16,032 nucleotides of DNA from Verrucomicrobiota bacterium (GTDB lineage Bacteria > Verrucomicrobiota > Verrucomicrobiia > Chthoniobacterales > UBA10450), in the NCBI GenBank assembly GCA_003218815.1, contig QHON01000024.1:1-16032 (forward strand), written 5' to 3'. Below the pieces are notes generated by a model. The model had not been told where the DNA came from. It searched no databases and saw only the letters and a program-made list of their open reading frames with translations. Each line of letters opens with the position of its first letter. The stretch's first letter is position 1. Position numbers and translations under genes: made by a program. Positions 1 through 6,994 of the stretch are shown here, in pieces.

Positions 1-288
1 GAAATCGGCACGCGCAAAGCGCTCGGAGCGCGCAGAGGCACTATTTTGCTGCAGTTTTTGATTGAATCGACCGCGCTCTGTCTTCTCGGCGGTTTTATCG
101 GGCTCTCGTTTGCGTATTTCATGTGCCTCGGAATCGGCAAAGCCTTTCCGGCTTTTCCGATTCACTTTTCATTTGGACTCGTCCTCGCGAGCGTGATCGT
201 GTCGGTGATGACCGGTTTGATTTCGGGATTCGCGCCGGCATGGACGGCGTCACGTCTCGATCCGGTGGCCGCACTTCGCTATGAGTGA
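1..288 (+). CDS. MacB/FtsX-type ABC transporter permease, C-terminal part (5' end outside window)
   Basis: The frame is open from the first base, so the gene starts upstream of the window and only about 95 C-terminal residues are seen. It opens with EIGTRKALGARRGTILLQF, the cytoplasmic coupling motif found in MacB-type permeases just after the second membrane helix. Two hydrophobic segments follow (about fragment residues 20-45 and 57-80), and it ends in DPVAALRYE, the usual MacB-family tail. Such permeases work with a MacB-type ATPase in efflux or mechanotransmission across the envelope. The complete permease at 778-2019 ends almost identically (DPIDALRYE), so this was probably a tandem pair in one operon. 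The stop overlaps the start of the next ORF by 8 nt. Family assignment is secure; the substrate cannot be told. Confidence 0.9.
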   Translation, partial: EIGTRKALGARRGTILLQFLIESTALCLLGGFIGLSFAYFMCLGIGKAFPAFPIHFSFGLVLASVIVSVMTGLISGFAPAWTASRLDPVAALRYE

Positions 289-727
289 CAAGATTTCAAC
301 CACAGAGGACACGGAGATCACGAAGATACGAATAGATGTGAATGAACTGAGCAAGGCCGTGATTGGCTGTGCAATTGAAGTGCATCGCGCGCTCGGCCCC
401 GGCCTGTTGGAGTCGACATACGAGATCTGCCTCTGCCACGAATTGACCCTGCAGGCGATTCCCTTCGAACGACAGAAGCCGATTCCAGTTGCCTACAGGG
501 GAGTAAAGCTAGACTGCGGCTACCGAGCTGACCTCATCGTCGATCGTCGACTGCTTGTGGAGATCAAGGCGATCGATCAAACGTCCGCGATTCACGATGC
601 ACAGTTGCTCAGTTATCTGAAGCTTAGCGGTCTCAAAGTCGGACTGCTCATCAATTTCAATGTTCGAATGCTCAAAGAAGGCGTTCGGCGCAAAGTCCGG
701 GGCCCAGTGGAGGAAGTTTCATTGTAG
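281..727 (+). CDS. GxxExxY family protein (PDDEXK-like fold)
   Basis: A 148-aa protein of the GxxExxY family, a widespread group of unknown biological role with a predicted PD-(D/E)XK nuclease-like core. The family signature is visible at residues 41-47 (G41, E44, Y47, in HRALGPGLLESTYE). A nuclease-like D...E-x-K arrangement follows: D84 in YRADLIVD and E94-I-K96. The ATG overlaps the end of the upstream permease by 8 nt. GTG at residue 20 is an alternative start. Residues 7-15 (TTEDTEIT region) are encoded by the left inverted repeat at 299-325, and the stop lies directly before the right repeat at 728-754, so the whole gene is bracketed as a cassette. It interrupts two related transporter genes, which suggests acquisition. 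Family is certain from motifs; nuclease activity is only inferred. Confidence 0.92.
   Translation: MSDKISTTEDTEITKIRIDVNELSKAVIGCAIEVHRALGPGLLESTYEICLCHELTLQAIPFERQKPIPVAYRGVKLDCGYRADLIVDRRLLVEIKAIDQTSAIHDAQLLSYLKLSGLKVGLLINFNVRMLKEGVRRKVRGPVEEVSL
299..325 (+). repeat. Left inverted repeat of the GxxExxY cassette
   Basis: A 27-nt repeat made of three imperfect 9-mers: ACCACAGAG, GACACGGAG, ATCACGAAG. It matches the reverse complement of 728-754 at 23 of 27 positions. It lies inside the GxxExxY reading frame and encodes Thr/Glu/Asp-rich residues near the N-terminus. Repeats of this CCACAGAG/CACGGAG type are commonly seen beside GxxExxY genes in unrelated bacteria (remembered, not searched). 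Confidence 0.85.
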
Positions 728-754
728 CTCCGTGTTCTCCGTGATCTCTGTGGT
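728..754 (-). repeat. Right inverted repeat of the GxxExxY cassette
   Basis: The reverse complement reads ACCACAGAG, ATCACGGAG, AACACGGAG, the same three-unit 9-mer structure as the left copy, with 23 of 27 identities. It begins one base after the GxxExxY stop codon and ends 23 nt before the next permease gene. No convincing target-site duplication was found outside the pair. Confidence 0.85.
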
Positions 755-777
755 AAAATACTCTGGATAAGATCGTC

Positions 778-2019
778 ATGTTATTTCGGGAAATCGTAGC
801 GATGGCGTTGAGTTCGTTAGGCGCGAACAAGCTCCGCGCTACGCTCACAATGATTGGGATTACGATTGGCGTGTTCTCTATCATTTCCGTGATGACGGCG
901 ATCGGCGCGCTGCAAAATTCGATCGAAAACGGCCTGAGCTTTCTCGGTTCAAATATTTTTCAGTTCGCGAAATATCCGGTCAACATCGATGCCGGTGGCG
1001 AAATAAAGAAGAAGTATCAAAACCGGCGAGATATCAGCTACCGGCAGGCGCTGCATTATTACGAATTGATGCAGGGAAACGCGCGCGAGATTTGTCTCAA
1101 GTGTTTCGGTTACGAATTGAAAGGTCAGGCAGTTTATAATGGCGTGAGAACGACGCCGAGCCTCCTCATCGTCGGGACGAACCGCAGCTTTCTCACGGCG
1201 AATGCTTATACGCTCGGTTATGGCCGCAATTTGAACGAGGAAGATGTCGATCTTGCCCGGCATGTGCTTGTCGTCGGAAAGATGATCGAGAAGCGGTTGT
1301 TTCCGCACGAGTCACCCATCGGCAAAGTCATCCGAATGAGCGGACATACCTACACTATCATTGGCGTGCTTGCGGAAAAAGGCACCTCGTTTGGGCAAAG
1401 CCAGGACGATATCTGCATGATGCCGATTACGCGCTTTTTCGAAGACTTCGGTGAAGCGAAACGCACGGTGAATATCGCAACCCAATCATTCTCGCAGGAA
1501 ACGTACAATGGAACGCTCGATAGGGGCATCGGCGCGATGCGCATTGCGCGTGGGCTGCGCGCGGATCAGGAAAACGATTTCGAGATTTATTCGAATGATT
1601 CGCTCAAGAGCGCGTTTGCTTCGATTGCGGACGTGGTGCGCATCGGCGCGTTCGTGATCAGTTTCATTGCGCTCGTGGCTGCCGGCATCGGCATCATGAA
1701 CATCATGCTGGTGAGTGTAACCGAACGAACAAAAGAAATCGGCGTGCGCAAATCGATCGGGGCGCGCAGTCGCGATATTTTGCGGCAATTTTTAACCGAA
1801 GCGATTTTTATCTCCGAAGCAGGCGGAATCCTCGGGATCATTCTAGGAGTGATTGGCGGCGACTTGCTGGCTGTCTGGCTGAAGGTGGACATTATTTTCC
1901 CCTTCGGCTGGGCGTTTGCCGGGCTTGTCGTCTGCTCAGCGATTGGCATCGGATTCGGGCTCTATCCGGCTTACCGGGCAGCCGCTCTCGACCCTATTGA
2001 CGCGCTCCGCTACGAATAA
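778..2019 (+). CDS. MacB/FtsX-type ABC transporter permease, complete
   Basis: A 413-aa inner-membrane permease with the full MacB layout. An N-terminal membrane helix lies at about residues 19-41, preceded by NKLRATLTMIGITIG, a conserved family start. A large extracytoplasmic domain (MacB_PCD type) spans about 45-280. Three C-terminal helices lie at about 288-313, 340-365 and 376-396. The coupling motif EIGVRKSIGARSRDIL follows the second helix, and the protein ends DPIDALRYE. No ATP-binding cassette is fused, so the ATPase must be a separate protein, probably encoded left of the window. The ATG has only a weak ribosome site (GGA at 765-767). The function is likely efflux or envelope stress transport; the substrate is unknown. 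It is convergent with purB, with 31 nt between stops. Confidence 0.93.
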   Translation: MLFREIVAMALSSLGANKLRATLTMIGITIGVFSIISVMTAIGALQNSIENGLSFLGSNIFQFAKYPVNIDAGGEIKKKYQNRRDISYRQALHYYELMQGNAREICLKCFGYELKGQAVYNGVRTTPSLLIVGTNRSFLTANAYTLGYGRNLNEEDVDLARHVLVVGKMIEKRLFPHESPIGKVIRMSGHTYTIIGVLAEKGTSFGQSQDDICMMPITRFFEDFGEAKRTVNIATQSFSQETYNGTLDRGIGAMRIARGLRADQENDFEIYSNDSLKSAFASIADVVRIGAFVISFIALVAAGIGIMNIMLVSVTERTKEIGVRKSIGARSRDILRQFLTEAIFISEAGGILGIILGVIGGDLLAVWLKVDIIFPFGWAFAGLVVCSAIGIGFGLYPAYRAAALDPIDALRYE

Positions 2020-2050
2020 GAAATTCAATCGACGAGCGCCACTAAGGTCC

Positions 2051-3346
2051 CTAATCCAAGCCGAGCACTTTGAAGGTTGCATCGACATGTTGGAAGTGAA
2101 TGTCGAGCGAACAAAGGTGATCAATCTCCGCCGCGGAAAGCTTTGCCGCGATTTCGGGTTCGCGTTTCACATTCTCCGCAAATGTCCGCTCGCCCCTCCA
2201 GGTTTTCATGGCTGCGCGTTGGACGGCTTCATATGCGCTTTTGCGTTCCGCGCCCGCACGCGTCAGTGCAAGCAAGATCGATTGACTGAAATAAAGACCC
2301 TTTGTTAGGTCAAGATTCTGCTTCATCCGTTCCGGATAAACCTGCAAGCGTTCCACAAGCTCGCGCAACTGCACCAGCATGTAATCGAGAAGAATGCACG
2401 AGTCCGGCAGGATGATTCTCTCGGCGCTTGAATGACTGATATCGCGCTCGTGCCAAAGAGCGACATTTTCCAACGCGACCACTGCGTTCCCACGAATCAC
2501 ACGCGCCAATCCACTCAACCGCTCACTCATAATTGGATTGCGTTTGTGCGGCATGGCTGAGCTTCCCTTTTGTCCTTCGCCGAAAAACTCTTCTACTTCG
2601 AGAACTTCAGTCCGCTGCAGATGACGGAACTCAGTTGCCCAGCGGTCAACGCTTGACGCACTCACGGCTAGAGTTGCCATGAATTCGGCGTGCCGGTCCC
2701 GCTGCACGATTTGAGTAGAAAGGGTCGCCGGCTTTAATCCCAGCTTTTCGCAAACCGCGCTCTCGATCTTTGGATCAAGATGGGCATGCGTGCCGACTGC
2801 GCCACTTAACTTGCCAATTCGAATGCGCTCGCGCGTCTGTGTCAGACGTTCTTCCGCACGCCCGAACTCGTCGAACATGAGCGCAAACTTTAGGCCAAAT
2901 GTGATTGGCTCAGCGTGTATGCCATGGCTGCGCCCGATCATCGGGGTCATTTTGAATCGTCGCGCTCGATCCGCGACTGTGGCGCGCAATTTCTTTAAAT
3001 CTTCGAGAAGGATGGTCGCCGACTCTGTCAATTGGACTGCGAGCGTCGTGTCCAGGATATCTGATGAAGTTAGCCCTTGGTGGATCCAGCGCGCCGCCGG
3101 TCCGACTGAATCGGCAATGTTTTCGAGAAAGGCGATGACGTCGTGATTGGTTCGCTTTTCGATCTCCAGAATCTCAGGGATTGAAAACCGCGCATGCTTC
3201 CGAATTTCCGTTGCATCCCGCTTCGGAATCTGGCCAAGCTCAGCCATTGCTTCGCAGGCGAGCACTTCAATCTCAAGCCAAATCTCAAACTTGCGTTCGT
3301 CCGACCAGATCCTGCGCATCTCTGGCCGGGAGTAACGATCGATCAC
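2051..3346 (-). CDS. purB: Adenylosuccinate lyase
   Basis: A 431-aa cytoplasmic enzyme of the fumarase/aspartase superfamily. It cleaves SAICAR to AICAR plus fumarate and adenylosuccinate to AMP plus fumarate, two steps of purine synthesis. The lyase signature GSSAMPHKRNP is intact, with the serines at residues 262-263 on the mobile catalytic loop. Active-site histidines fall at H68 (TNHDV), H89 (HQGLTSSD) and H141 (GRSHGIHAEP), the same numbers as in the Bacillus subtilis enzyme, so the start is well placed. The start codon is GTG, with a close purine stretch (GCGGAA) just before it. Length is normal for the short, Bacillus-type PurB. It stands alone, convergent with the permease gene on its 3' side. 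Confidence 0.97.
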   Translation of the reverse strand: MIDRYSRPEMRRIWSDERKFEIWLEIEVLACEAMAELGQIPKRDATEIRKHARFSIPEILEIEKRTNHDVIAFLENIADSVGPAARWIHQGLTSSDILDTTLAVQLTESATILLEDLKKLRATVADRARRFKMTPMIGRSHGIHAEPITFGLKFALMFDEFGRAEERLTQTRERIRIGKLSGAVGTHAHLDPKIESAVCEKLGLKPATLSTQIVQRDRHAEFMATLAVSASSVDRWATEFRHLQRTEVLEVEEFFGEGQKGSSAMPHKRNPIMSERLSGLARVIRGNAVVALENVALWHERDISHSSAERIILPDSCILLDYMLVQLRELVERLQVYPERMKQNLDLTKGLYFSQSILLALTRAGAERKSAYEAVQRAAMKTWRGERTFAENVKREPEIAAKLSAAEIDHLCSLDIHFQHVDATFKVLGLD

Positions 3347-3394
3347 TTCCGCAAGATAAAAGCGAGCGCTGAGCGCGAAAAGCGTTTTGTGTAC

Positions 3395-3428
3395 AAAAAA
3401 TCGCCCGAATAAATTAGCGGAGCGATTT
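3395..3428 (-). terminator. Rho-independent-like terminator downstream of the small gene at 3456-3701
   Basis: Read on the minus strand, AAATCGC, a bulged T, then CCG pairs with CGGGCGATTT across a 10-nt loop, giving a 10-bp stem with one bulge. A run of six T (part of it in the stem) closes it. It lies 27 nt past the TGA of the 3456-3701 gene and before purB, so it would separate the two transcripts. The plus-strand reading lacks a T run. Confidence 0.6.
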
Positions 3429-3455
3429 CAGAATTCGACGGTCGATCTCAGCCGG

Positions 3456-3701
3456 TCAACAAACGCGGGCACGCATGAAACGCCCGTTGTTTTGTAAACG
3501 CACCTGACCGGTCGCAAAAAGGTCCGCCACTGTTGCCACCGTCTCTTTGGTACTCTTCGTGCACGAACTAACTGCGAGGACAAGATCGCCGAGCGAGAGT
3601 CTGGAGCGTGGTCTCAGGACTTGGTGGTTTTTTTTCATGTTAAACCCGTTTTTGTGAGGAGCAATTTCAATGCCATCATTCGCTGTGAATATCTCGTCCA
3701 T
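3456..3701 (-). CDS. Small hypothetical protein, possibly winged-helix-like
   Basis: An 81-aa ORF I do not recognise with certainty. The stretch from residue 35 to 69 (SLGDLVLAVSSCTKSTKETV onward) alternates hydrophobic and polar residues like two or three helices, and GQVRL followed by NNGRF could be a beta wing, so a small DNA-binding winged helix is conceivable. This is a guess from pattern only. The C-terminus is basic (RFMRARVC). Two starts are possible: M1 at 3701 or M22 at 3638 (MKKNHQVLRPRS); neither has a clear ribosome site. M22 would remove a less structured N-terminus. Evidence that the gene is real: protein-like composition, and a terminator-like hairpin with a T run 27 nt past the stop on the same strand. 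It sits between dedA and purB, all on the minus strand. Confidence 0.5.
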   Translation of the reverse strand: MDEIFTANDGIEIAPHKNGFNMKKNHQVLRPRSRLSLGDLVLAVSSCTKSTKETVATVADLFATGQVRLQNNGRFMRARVC

Positions 3702-3758
3702 GTTCGAATGCGTAGTTATTCAGTGCTTATGCACATTTAAACTGACCGTTCGGCGACA

Positions 3759-3784
3759 CTTTTGTTCAACTTTAGAACACAAAG
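3759..3784. promoter_or_regulatory. Imperfect palindrome in the dedA/small-gene spacer
   Basis: CTTTTGTTC faces GAACACAAAG across a 7-nt AT-rich centre (AACTTTA); the arms are complementary apart from one bulged base. No T run follows on either strand. It lies 58 nt upstream of the first possible start of the 3456-3701 gene and 75 nt past the dedA stop, so it could be an operator or a processed 3' hairpin. The rest of 3702-3859 shows nothing further. Confidence 0.3.
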
Positions 3785-3859
3785 TTCCTTGAAAAGCCGA
3801 ATCTGGGGCGAGATCGCTCCTCAAAATCCAACGGAAATCCGTCAATCGGTTGGGACGAA

Positions 3860-4492
3860 TTATGGGCCGGAACGAGGCTTCATCAACCGCACGGTTAACA
3901 TGTAAAGGCCGGCAAAGACCGTAACAACAAGCAAGATGCCGCCCGATTGGCCTCGGATGAAATGAACCAGCGCCTCTGGGTTCGTTAAAAGTTCCGGTTC
4001 CACCAAATAAGCTCGGTGACCCAAATAAGCCAGGATGCTACACGAAATCGCCGAGCCAAAAATCGTGACCAAGCTGAAAAGAGGGAAATTCATCCGGACG
4101 ATCCCCGCTGGAATTGAGATGAGATGTCGCACGACTGGTAATACGCGCGCAAAAAAAACTCCGCCAGCTTCGTAACGATTTAGCCAATGTTCTGCGTGTT
4201 GGAGTTTGTTGGGAGTGAGCAGGATGAAGCGGCCAAATCGTAAAATCAACGGCCGCCCAATCCATCGCGAAATCCAATACATGAATGCGGCGCCGAGGTA
4301 TGCGCCGACTGTCCCGGCCAGGATCACACCGGCAGGGTTGAGCTTGCCTTGCGCAGCTAGGAACGCCGCCGGTGGAAGCACGACTTCGGCAGGCACCGGC
4401 AGCGGCGTGCTTCCCATCGCCATCAACACAATAATGCCGACGTAGCCACCTGTCAGCACCCAGCTGAACCAGATTTCTAGAAGATGATGCAT
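3860..4492 (-). CDS. DedA family (VTT/SNARE-associated domain) membrane protein
   Basis: A 210-aa polytopic inner-membrane protein. The family hallmarks are present: a re-entrant segment with PVPAEVVLPPAAFLA (residues about 32-47), and FFARVLPVVRHLISIPAG (about 113-130), which carries the conserved F-x-R-x-x-P-x-x-R motif. Hydrophobic stretches occur at about residues 10-30, 50-75, 135-160 and 185-203. DedA proteins support membrane homeostasis and proton motive force; some members flip undecaprenyl phosphate or phosphatidylethanolamine. That role would fit the divergent glycan-export operon starting 101 nt away, but this link is inference. Length is typical of the family. The ATG at 4492 gives MHHLLEIWFSW, directly before the first helix. 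Confidence 0.92.
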   Translation of the reverse strand: MHHLLEIWFSWVLTGGYVGIIVLMAMGSTPLPVPAEVVLPPAAFLAAQGKLNPAGVILAGTVGAYLGAAFMYWISRWIGRPLILRFGRFILLTPNKLQHAEHWLNRYEAGGVFFARVLPVVRHLISIPAGIVRMNFPLFSLVTIFGSAISCSILAYLGHRAYLVEPELLTNPEALVHFIRGQSGGILLVVTVFAGLYMLTVRLMKPRSGP

Positions 4493-4556
4493 GTTGTCAT
4501 CGTAAGCGAAGTCGAGGAACCTTTCGATGTGCGTCGCGCTAAATCGCCGCTTAGTT

Positions 4557-4590
4557 CAATCCGAAATTACAAATCCGCAATCACAAATTC
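4557..4590. repeat. AT-rich short-period repeat before the ABC exporter gene
   Basis: The stretch contains recurring units (CCGAAATTA, CAAATCCG, CAATCA, CAAATTC), an imperfect 7-9 nt period ending 3 nt before the exporter ATG. Degenerate AAATC-type repeats of this look are common between genes in several soil bacteria. There is no recognisable Shine-Dalgarno in the same place. It may be part of the leader of the operon or a neutral intergenic repeat. Confidence 0.35.
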
Positions 4591-4593
4591 ACC

Positions 4594-6336
4594 ATGGCTA
4601 TCTATCGGCGCGTTCTCCGCTATTACCGACCCTTCCTCGGACAAACGCTTCTCGGGCTCCTTCTCTCATTTTTCGGAATCGGTCTGAACCTGCTCAAGCC
4701 GTGGCCGTTCAAGATCATCGTTGACAATTTTTTACGAACCGGCCCAGCGATCCACCCTGATTGGCGCACCTGGATTCCCCTGCTCTGCCTTGCACTTGTC
4801 GCGATTCAGCTCCTCTGGGGAATTATAAATTGGATCACAAATTACCTCTTCGTGAAAATTGGGCTGCAAGCGCTCCTTAAATTGCGCACCGATCTTTACT
4901 CCTATCTCCAATCGCTCTCGCTCAAATATCACGACACACGCCGTTCGACCGATTCCAGTTTTCGGGTCGCTTACGATTCGCAGTCCATCCAGACGATTTA
5001 CAACAAAGGCTTCACCAACATCTTTGGATCGGCAATTACACTCGCGGGAACCTTCGTCATCATGGTGCAGCTGGATTGGCAGTTGACGTTGCTCTCGCTT
5101 GCGATCGTGCCACTGATCGTCGGTGCGATCTATATCTTTGCGCATCGGATTCGCCGTGAATCGACATCCATTCAGGAACAGGAAAGCGCCGTCCTCACGC
5201 AAGCGCAGGAAGGATTGAGCTCAATCCGAATGGTGCACGCCTTTGGTCGCGAAGAGTTTGAGGTCCGCCAATTTCACCACCAAGCCCGGCAAAGCTTACA
5301 GGCGAACCTGCGGCTCACGTTGACGAATGTGAATAGCGCGCTGGTAATCAGCACGCTCATGGTCATCGGTACAGCCGCCATGTATTACGTCGGCACGCTG
5401 CATGTTTTGGCCGGCACGCTTACGCTCGGTTCGCTTCTCGTCTTCAGTGCGTATCTATTGATGCTTTATCAACCACTCGAATCACTGACTTATACGACCT
5501 GGGCGATGGAAGGCGCCACAGCCGGTGCGAGGCGTTGCTTCGAAGTTCTCGATCGACAACATGACGTCGTCGATTCACCAAACGCGGTCCCAGTTTCGTC
5601 AGTTAACGGTGCCATTGCATTCCGATCAGTAAGTTTCGGTTACGCGGAGGATCGACATGTGCTTCGCGATGTCGACCTTCAGATCGAGCCGAATCAAATT
5701 GTGGGACTTGTCGGCAGCACTGGAGCGGGCAAGAGCACATTGTTGAGTTTGGTGCCACGCTTTTACGATCCGATAAAAGGCTCTATCACACTCGACGGCC
5801 GTGATCTCCGTGAAATCACAAAAAGAAGTTTGCGGACCCACGTTGCGATCGTCTTACAAGACACGCTGCTGTTCTCAACAACCGTGCGCGAGAACATTGC
5901 CTATGGGCGACCGGATGCGACTGAAGAAGAAATCGTGAATGCAGCGCGTCGCGCACAGGCCGACGATTTCATTCGGCAGCTACCAAATGGCTACACAAGT
6001 CTGGTCGGCGAGCGGGGCGGCCATTTGAGCGTAGGTCAACGACAGCGCATCGGCATTGCGCGTGCGTTTTTGAAAAATGCGCCAATTCTGTTGCTCGACG
6101 AACCAACGTCGGCCCTCGATCCTGCCACCGAATCGGCAATAATGGAAACCATCAAGGAACTCATGCGCGGTCGGACGACGTTAATCGCGACACATCGTCT
6201 GGCAACAATTCACAATCTAGACCAAATTGTCGTGCTCGAGCACGGACGGATCGTCGAACAGGGTTACGGATATGAACTGGTCGCGCGCGGCGGCACGTAT
6301 GCGAAACTTTACAGCTCGGGAAACTTTCCCTTATGA
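4594..6336 (+). CDS. MsbA-like ABC exporter (fused membrane and ATPase domains)
   Basis: A 580-aa half-transporter that would dimerise. The membrane domain (about residues 15-310) has six hydrophobic helices and a type-I exporter coupling region (LSLKYHDTRRSTD). The ATPase domain (about 340-580) has Walker A GSTGAGKS at 374-381, Q-loop Q422 in VLQDTLLF, Walker B ILLLDEP at 498-504, D-loop SALD and switch histidine H534. The signature is LSVGQ (478-482) instead of LSGGQ, a mild variant also known in working exporters. The family exports lipid A, other lipid-linked glycans, lipids or peptides. The next gene, an acyltransferase, starts inside its stop (ATGA overlap), and a glycosyltransferase-like gene follows, so the cargo is probably a surface glycolipid; this is inference. 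No signal peptide is expected. The ATG follows an AT-rich leader without a clear ribosome site. Confidence 0.95.
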   Translation: MAIYRRVLRYYRPFLGQTLLGLLLSFFGIGLNLLKPWPFKIIVDNFLRTGPAIHPDWRTWIPLLCLALVAIQLLWGIINWITNYLFVKIGLQALLKLRTDLYSYLQSLSLKYHDTRRSTDSSFRVAYDSQSIQTIYNKGFTNIFGSAITLAGTFVIMVQLDWQLTLLSLAIVPLIVGAIYIFAHRIRRESTSIQEQESAVLTQAQEGLSSIRMVHAFGREEFEVRQFHHQARQSLQANLRLTLTNVNSALVISTLMVIGTAAMYYVGTLHVLAGTLTLGSLLVFSAYLLMLYQPLESLTYTTWAMEGATAGARRCFEVLDRQHDVVDSPNAVPVSSVNGAIAFRSVSFGYAEDRHVLRDVDLQIEPNQIVGLVGSTGAGKSTLLSLVPRFYDPIKGSITLDGRDLREITKRSLRTHVAIVLQDTLLFSTTVRENIAYGRPDATEEEIVNAARRAQADDFIRQLPNGYTSLVGERGGHLSVGQRQRIGIARAFLKNAPILLLDEPTSALDPATESAIMETIKELMRGRTTLIATHRLATIHNLDQIVVLEHGRIVEQGYGYELVARGGTYAKLYSSGNFPL

Positions 6337-6920
6337 GCAACGTCCGAAAGGATCGACACGTTGAAGGCGATTGGTGGACGCAACCAATCCCGGAAAATGT
6401 GGAATTTGGCGAAGGATTTTACTGCGAGAGCGCGCAAATTTTTCGCAAACTGGTCAGCAAAAAACCGCGCGCAGTTGTGGTCGGTAAACACGTCTCCTGT
6501 TACGCGGGTTGCTCCTTTTCTGTCGGAGAGAATGGTCGATGCACAATCGGCGATTTCACTCTCCTGAACGGCGCACTCATCATGGCCGAGGAGAAAATCG
6601 AGATCGGATCGCATTGCCTGATTTCGTGGAATGTCGGCATCGCCGATTCCGATTTTCATCCGCTCGAACCTGCGCAACGTTTGATCGACGCGCAAGCTCT
6701 CGCGCCATATTTCAAGGATCGTCCGTCGCGACCAAAGTTGAAGACAGCGCCAGTGAAAATCGCCGACAATGTCTGGATCGGGATGAACGCTACCATTTTG
6801 AAAGGGGTGAGTATCGGCGAGAACTCAGTTGTTGCCGCCGGATCGGTGGTCAGCAAGAGCGTACCCTCAAACACAGTGGTTGCGGGTAATCCGGCGGTAG
6901 CAGTGAGACAATTAGGGTGA
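6333..6920 (+). CDS. Hexapeptide-repeat (left-handed beta-helix) acyltransferase
   Basis: A 195-aa cytoplasmic enzyme of the maltose/galactoside O-acetyltransferase and WbbJ group. It shows hexapeptide turns at about residues 48-100 (VVVGKHVS, CTIGDF, IEIGSHCLI) and 137-190 (VKIADNVWIGMNATILKGVS, then SIGENSVVAAGSVV). The likely catalytic histidine is H109 in ADSDFHPLE. It ends in VPSNTVVAGNPA, the normal family C-terminus. Such enzymes move an acetyl or other acyl group from CoA to a sugar hydroxyl or amine. The ATG overlaps the exporter stop by 4 nt, which implies coupled translation, and the glycosyltransferase-like gene follows. It probably decorates the exported glycan; the acceptor is unknown. 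Confidence 0.93.
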   Translation: MSNVRKDRHVEGDWWTQPIPENVEFGEGFYCESAQIFRKLVSKKPRAVVVGKHVSCYAGCSFSVGENGRCTIGDFTLLNGALIMAEEKIEIGSHCLISWNVGIADSDFHPLEPAQRLIDAQALAPYFKDRPSRPKLKTAPVKIADNVWIGMNATILKGVSIGENSVVAAGSVVSKSVPSNTVVAGNPAVAVRQLG

Positions 6921-6994
6921 TCGGTGGCCAGTGTCGGATGCGCCACCGTCTAGCATTCATCGATCATCCTTCACACATGCCGGTCCCCGTTCCT

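Noticed and set aside
286..773. Target-site duplication around the GxxExxY cassette (GACAAGAT against GATAAGAT)
   Set aside because: The two stretches lie 6 or more nt outside the repeats at unequal distances and are not identical, so this is probably chance.
2077..3412. Several plus-strand ORFs of 60-130 codons across purB
   Set aside because: They are antisense shadows of a strongly recognised purB with intact signature and active-site residues.
4732..5202. 156-codon minus-strand ORF inside the ABC exporter gene
   Set aside because: Antisense shadow of the membrane domain; composition rich in Arg/Asp/Cys with no family resemblance.
6917..6994. 26-residue N-terminal extension of the glycosyltransferase-like gene from GTG 6917
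   Set aside because: It overlaps the upstream stop in a coupling-like way, but the residues look non-conserved and family-like sequence begins at 6995. Kept as an alternative start only.
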